NCBI RefSeq assembly: GCF_900103655.1
Contig: NZ_FMXC01000018.1
Coordinates: 1 to 42,967 of the forward strand
Direction: 5' to 3'
Source: Lactobacillus kefiranofaciens
GTDB lineage: Bacteria > Bacillota > Bacilli > Lactobacillales > Lactobacillaceae
Length of the DNA: 42,967 nt
Position numbers and translations under genes: made by a program. The notes under the pieces were generated by a model that saw only the letters and a list, made by a program, of their open reading frames with translations, had not been told where the DNA came from and ran no database searches. Below, one piece after another: positions 42,911 to 42,967 of the stretch; position 1 is the first letter of the stretch; every line of letters begins with the position of its first letter.

Positions 42911-42967
42911 TGCCTTGCTTTGTTTTACGAGAAAATAGCATTTGGCATGATAGCTGCTCCGATTGCG

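Larger units (their letters stand above)
41586..42967 (-). mobile_element. IS200/IS605-type element, partial at window end
   Basis: The right end has the sub-terminal hairpin CCCCAGAAT/ATTCTGGGG (41594-41613) that single-strand transposases use, and more hairpins towards tnpB. It interrupts a regulator gene at about 41585. No inverted repeats or target duplication are expected for this class. No tnpA is seen; it may lie past the window edge or be absent. Confidence 0.75.

Overview
The window looks like a chromosomal contig of a low-GC Gram-positive lactic acid bacterium, most likely Lactobacillus in the strict sense (acidophilus/delbrueckii group). Pointers are a type II nucleoside 2'-deoxyribosyltransferase very like the L. 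leichmannii enzyme, a D-Asp ligase next to an AsnB-type amidotransferase (D-Asp/D-Asn peptidoglycan cross-bridge), and a D-Ala-D-Ala ligase with the Tyr-type (vancomycin-sensitive) active-site loop. The species call is inference. No rRNA, tRNA or CRISPR array was seen.

Region 1 (1-10680) is accessory DNA. It starts with a complete IS30-family element (1-1104), followed by a four-gene ECF-type transporter operon and an APC amino-acid permease. Unusual intergenic repeats surround these genes. Next comes a plasmid-derived block: a frameshifted MobA/MobL relaxase, an oriT with a recognisable nic core, two small coiled-coil genes, a Fic protein with a small upstream partner, and the 3' half of a RepA_N-like replication gene with iterons. 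This block ends abruptly inside a P-type ATPase gene, of which only the N-terminal third survives (10678-11439). That marks the junction between imported DNA and the resident chromosome.

Region 2 (11500-23900) is housekeeping-like. It holds the D-Asp ligase and AsnB operon with its promoter, a metallophosphoesterase and an unknown acidic protein. Then come Tag glycosylase, a phosphonate-type ABC operon (phnD-C-E-E), UspA, a tyrosine phosphatase, a stand-alone PTS EIIA and the deoxyribosyltransferase. The phn operon has an unusual leader: a strong promoter, a 37-codon ORF, and an intrinsic terminator that begins at the ORF's stop codon. This is the best candidate here for an undescribed regulatory device.

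Region 3 (23900-36150) has an orphan cre/promoter with no intact gene, nagA, and a divergent large GH31 glycosidase sharing a NagR-like operator with nagA. It continues with an AAA/DUF4143 ATPase behind three evenly spaced operator-like repeats, an alpha/beta hydrolase with two YibE/F membrane proteins, a MerR-like coiled-coil protein, ddl and a secreted CAP-domain protein.

Region 4 (36150-42967) has a glutamine-type ABC transporter (ATPase plus a fused binding-protein/permease), a TetR regulator with a membrane protein, and prs. It ends with a gene broken by an IS200/IS605-type element carrying TnpB, whose 3' end forms a likely omega-RNA region. That element runs off the window.
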